From positions 310,001 through 374,000 of the forward strand of contig NZ_AUGD01000007.1 in NCBI RefSeq assembly GCF_000426845.1: a stretch of DNA of 64,000 nucleotides, written 5' to 3'. Positions 61,411-64,000 of the stretch are shown in pieces. Each line of letters opens with the position of its first letter. Position 1 is the first letter of the stretch. Position numbers and translations under genes: made by a program. Source of the DNA: Bradyrhizobium sp. in8p8 (lineage in GTDB: Bacteria > Pseudomonadota > Alphaproteobacteria > Rhizobiales > Xanthobacteraceae). Below the pieces are notes generated by a model, which searched no databases, was not told the DNA's origin, and saw nothing but the letters and a program-made list of their open reading frames with translations.

Positions 61411-62138
61411 GCGCGCTCCTTGAGACCCGCGGCGTCTGGCAGCGGTTCGGCGGCCTCGTCGCCAACAGCGACGTCTCGATCTCGGTCGGCCGCGGCGAGA
61501 TCGTCGGCCTGATCGGCCCGAACGGGGCCGGCAAGTCGACCCTGTTCAATCTGATCGCCGGCGTGCTGCCGCCGACGCAAGGCTCGATCTGGTTCGACGG
61601 CGAGGATGTCACCAACTTGCCGGCAGCCCAACGCTGCCAGCGCGGCATCGGCCGGACCTTCCAGGTCGTGAAGAGCTTCGAGACGATGACGGTCATCGAC
61701 AACGTCATCGTCGGAGCGTTGGTCCGCAACACGGTGATGAAGGAGGCCCGCCGCAAGGCACGCGAGGTGCTGGAATTCACCGGCCTTGCCGCGCGCGCCG
61801 ACGTGCTCGCCAGCGACCTCGTGCCGGCCGAGAAGCGCCGTCTCGAAGTTGCCCGTGCGCTCGCGACCGGGCCGAAGCTGCTGCTGCTCGACGAAGTCCT
61901 CACCGGGCTCACGCCCACGGAGGCGCAGACCGGTGTCGCGCTTGTGCGCAAGGTGCGCGATGCCGGCATCACCGTCTTGATGGTCGAGCATGTCATGGAG
62001 ATCGTCATGCCCCTGGTCGACCGCGCCATCGTGCTTGACCTCGGCAAGGTGCTGGTCGAGGGCAAGCCCGCCGACGTCGTCCGCGATCCCAAGGTGATCA
62101 AGGCATATCTGGGAGACCGTCATGCTGTCGGTGCGTGA
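61407..62138 (+). CDS. livG: branched-chain-type ABC transporter ATPase (LivG)
   Basis: 243 residues. Walker A GPNGAGKST, signature replaced by LVPAEKRRLEVARALATG (a shortened LSGG-less form in which the usual S-G-G reads V-P-A), Walker B LLLLDEVLTGLTPTE, H-loop MVEHVMEIV. The altered signature is seen in some LivG relatives. The start overlaps livM. Confidence 0.92.
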   Translation: MSALLETRGVWQRFGGLVANSDVSISVGRGEIVGLIGPNGAGKSTLFNLIAGVLPPTQGSIWFDGEDVTNLPAAQRCQRGIGRTFQVVKSFETMTVIDNVIVGALVRNTVMKEARRKAREVLEFTGLAARADVLASDLVPAEKRRLEVARALATGPKLLLLDEVLTGLTPTEAQTGVALVRKVRDAGITVLMVEHVMEIVMPLVDRAIVLDLGKVLVEGKPADVVRDPKVIKAYLGDRHAVGA

Positions 62139-62826
62139 AGTCACGACGGCCTATCAGGGCCTGGTGGCGATCTCCGCGGTCTCGATCGAAGTCGAGAAAG
62201 GCGAGATCGTCTGCGTCGCAGGCGCCAACGGCGCGGGCAAGTCGACGCTGCTCAAATCCATCGCGGGTGCCGAGCGTCCGCGCTCGGGCACGGTGACGTT
62301 CGACGGCAAGCGCATCGACGGCATGGCGCAGCACCACGTCACCGCCGCCGGCATCGCCTATGTGCCGGAAAACCGCCGCCTGTTTCCACGGCTGTCGGTG
62401 CGCGACAATCTTCGCCTCGGCAGTTATCTCTATCGTGGCGAGGCCAATCGCGAAGAGCCCCTCGATCTCGTCTTCACGCTGTTTCCGCGTCTGTCCGAAC
62501 GCCTGGAGCAGCGTGCCGAAACGCTCTCCGGTGGCGAGCAGCAGATGCTCGCGATCGGCCGCGCGCTGATGACGCGTCCGCGCCTCTTGATGCTCGACGA
62601 GCCCTCGCAGGGCATCATGCCGAAGCTGGTGGACGAGATCTTCCAGGCGGTGAAGCGCATCCGCGACGCCGGCATGACCGTGCTGATCGTCGAGCAGCGC
62701 ATGGCCGAGTGCCTGGAGATCGCCGATCGCGCCTACATCCTGCAAACCGGCCGCGTGCTGATGCAGGGCGCAGCAAGCGAGATCAAGGGCAATCCCGACG
62801 TGAGGAAGGCGTATCTGGGACTGTAG
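62122..62826 (+). CDS. livF: branched-chain-type ABC transporter ATPase (LivF)
   Basis: 234 residues. Walker A GANGAGKST, signature TLSGGEQQMLAIGRALM, Walker B LLMLDEPSQGIMP, H-loop IVEQRMAE. Overlaps livG by 17 bases. Last gene of the importer; a family A repeat follows and no terminator was seen. Confidence 0.94.
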   Translation: MLSVREVTTAYQGLVAISAVSIEVEKGEIVCVAGANGAGKSTLLKSIAGAERPRSGTVTFDGKRIDGMAQHHVTAAGIAYVPENRRLFPRLSVRDNLRLGSYLYRGEANREEPLDLVFTLFPRLSERLEQRAETLSGGEQQMLAIGRALMTRPRLLMLDEPSQGIMPKLVDEIFQAVKRIRDAGMTVLIVEQRMAECLEIADRAYILQTGRVLMQGAASEIKGNPDVRKAYLGL

Positions 62827-62847
62827 CCACAAGCCTTCCATTCTCTG

Positions 62848-62924
62848 CCATTGCGAACGTAGCGAAGCGATCTGGGAGCCCTCCGGGGAAAGACTCTGGA
62901 TCGCTTCGCTGCGCTCGCAATGAC
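62848..62924. repeat. dispersed palindromic repeat, family A copy 7
   Basis: gccattgcgaacgtagcgaagcg at the left, gctgcgctcgcaatgacc at the right, between convergent livF and OtnC-like genes; may serve as a bidirectional terminator-like hairpin there. Confidence 0.85.
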
Positions 62925-62941
62925 CAGGGTCGGACCCGCGC

Positions 62942-63616
62942 TCAGTGTCCGTGCCCATGCTCCGGCAGCGCCACCCCAAATACCTTCACCAGATCCGACA
63001 CTTGCTCTGGTGACAGATAGCGCGGGTTCATCCCGCGCAGCAGCAGGTACAGCTTCGCCGTCTCCTCCAGCTCCTCCGTCGCGAACACTGCCGCTTCCAG
63101 CGTGTCGCCGGCGACGACCGGGCCGTGATTGGCGAGCAGCACGGATGAATATTTTCCCGCCAGTCCCTTGATCGCATCCGCGACTGCGGGATCGCCCGGA
63201 CGATAATAGGGCACGAGCGCGGTGGCGCCGCATTTCATCAGGTAGTAGGCTGTCATCGGTGGCAGCGCGGCGCGCGGGTTGATCTCGGGCAGCATCGAGA
63301 GCGCGACCGAATGGGTCGAGTGCAGGTGCACGATCGCTTGGGCGCTTCCGCGCGTGTCGTAGAGCGCGGTGTGCAGCGGAACTTCCTTGGTGGGCGCGTC
63401 GCCCGACACCAGCCGGCCCTGATCGTCCAGCCGCGACAGCTTTGCGGGATCAAGAAAGCCGAGCGAGGCGTTGGTCGGCGTCACCAGCCAGCCGCCGCTG
63501 TCCAGCCGGACGCTGATATTGCCGGACGAGCCGGGCGTCAGGCCGCGCTCGAACAGGGACCGCCCGAAGCGGCATATATCTTCGCGCAGCCGTGTATCGT
63601 TGCTTATGGCCGTCAT
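62942..63616 (-). CDS. class II aldolase/adducin family protein (OtnC-like)
   Basis: 224 residues. Zinc-binding histidines in VHLHSTHSVALSM and ANHGPVVAG; GLTPGSSGNISVRL phosphate-binding start; DAPTKEVPLHTALYDTRG. Related to 3-oxo-tetronate 4-phosphate decarboxylase (OtnC) and fuculose-phosphate aldolase. The divergent dehydrogenase supports the former. ATG 63616. The kinase expected for the pathway is not visible before the edge. Confidence 0.82.
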   Translation of the reverse strand: MTAISNDTRLREDICRFGRSLFERGLTPGSSGNISVRLDSGGWLVTPTNASLGFLDPAKLSRLDDQGRLVSGDAPTKEVPLHTALYDTRGSAQAIVHLHSTHSVALSMLPEINPRAALPPMTAYYLMKCGATALVPYYRPGDPAVADAIKGLAGKYSSVLLANHGPVVAGDTLEAAVFATEELEETAKLYLLLRGMNPRYLSPEQVSDLVKVFGVALPEHGHGH

Positions 63617-63721
63617 GCCCGCTTGTCTCACGCTTTGGCAGCGCGGCCAAGCCGTGATATCGGTGCGACGAGCCGCCGCAAAGGGCGGCCATCCGGGAAA
63701 CGTTTTGCAAGGGTCAGTTGC

Positions 63722-64000
63722 ATGTCCGCCTCCACGCCACAAACCAAGCGCATCGCCGTTGTCGGGCTCGGCTCGATGGGCTTTGGCATGGCGACCTCGC
63801 TTAAGCGCGCTGGCCATGCCGTGACCGGCTGCGACGTCTCTGCTGAGGCGGTGTCGCGCTTCGTCAAGGATGGCGGCGCGGGGGCAAAGACACCTGCCGA
63901 AGCGGCCGGCGAGGCCGACATCGTCGTCAGCGTCGTCGTCAATGCCGTGCAGACCGAAACCATCCTGTTCGGCAAGGATGGGGCCGCCGAGACCATGCCG
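63722..64000 (+). CDS. L-threonate/3-hydroxyacid dehydrogenase-like protein (partial, 3' end outside window)
   Basis: First 93 codons. Rossmann motif IAVVGLGSMGFGMATSLKRAGHAVTGCDVSAEA, and DIVVSVVVNAVQTETILFG, the beta-hydroxyacid dehydrogenase family. With the divergent OtnC-like gene it fits L-threonate (LtnD) or D-erythronate type oxidation. The catalytic lysine and the substrate-specific half lie outside the window, so the assignment is provisional. Confidence 0.65.
   Translation, partial: MSASTPQTKRIAVVGLGSMGFGMATSLKRAGHAVTGCDVSAEAVSRFVKDGGAGAKTPAEAAGEADIVVSVVVNAVQTETILFGKDGAAETMP

Noticed and set aside
22301..62924. Family A repeats as a CRISPR array
   Set aside because: Copies are singly dispersed tens of kilobases apart, palindromic and imperfect, with no regular spacers and no cas genes.

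Overview
The window is high-GC chromosomal DNA from a free-living or symbiotic alphaproteobacterium, most likely Bradyrhizobium or a close relative in the Nitrobacteraceae. The reasons are the gene content (a CYP102A-type self-sufficient P450, a class III-like PHA synthase and phasin, the paaX-paaABCDE-paaI-paaK block, many ABC importers and alpha/beta hydrolases) and the seven dispersed copies of a palindromic element of about 80-90 bp, ending in sequences like cgtcattgcgag / ctcgcaatgacg, that sits between genes. I see no tRNA, rRNA, CRISPR array, prophage or insertion sequence. The window looks like core and lifestyle metabolism rather than a mobile island.

Layout. 1-5.5 kb: the tail of a thiamine-diphosphate enzyme, then a TetR repressor with a near-ideal palindromic operator, driving an RND efflux pump (adaptor plus inner-membrane pump, no outer-membrane channel). 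5.6-10 kb: a signalling operon of sensor kinase, single-domain receiver, receiver-cyclase fusion and a CnbZ-like protein. 10-18.3 kb (minus strand): a peptide ABC importer followed by gamma-glutamyltransferase and a DUF1028 protein. 18.6-32.7 kb: a storage-lipid neighbourhood with a DUF6489 protein, alpha/beta hydrolases (two of them close paralogues), a wax ester synthase/DGAT, a CYP102A P450-reductase fusion, a methyltransferase-like protein, a short PhaE-like subunit with a class III-type PhaC, an acetyltransferase, a phasin and a DUF445 membrane protein. 32.9-39.5 kb: PaaX and the phenylacetyl-CoA epoxidase operon. 39.6-47.7 kb: mixed genes including an oxidoreductase, a YeeE sulfur transporter, a divergent EamA exporter/MocR regulator pair, a hydrolase-OsmC fusion, a molybdopterin protein and a P450/ferredoxin pair with a TetR regulator. 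48.4-62.8 kb: a scavenging region with an Asp/Glu-racemase-like protein, amidase, degenerate SDR, tartrate-type dehydrogenase, Ldh2-type and D-2-hydroxyacid dehydrogenases, an M20 carbamoylase/hydantoinase-type amidohydrolase, LysR, a DUF1445 hydro-lyase and a complete branched-chain-type ABC importer. 62.9-64 kb: a divergent OtnC-like/LtnD-like pair for four-carbon acid sugars, running off the right edge.

How the genes work together. The storage neighbourhood could make, coat and turn over both neutral lipid and polyhydroxyalkanoate. The phenylacetate block activates phenylacetate (PaaK) and epoxidises it (PaaABCDE), but the later ring-opening and beta-oxidation genes are absent here. The 48-63 kb region is best read as import and stepwise hydrolysis/oxidation of a nitrogen-containing, possibly carbamoyl or ureide-like compound; its substrate cannot be read from sequence. 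The candidates I consider least described are that putative pathway, the short PhaE/PhaC pair beside WS/DGAT and the paired hydrolases, and the kinase/receiver/receiver-cyclase/CnbZ-like operon.
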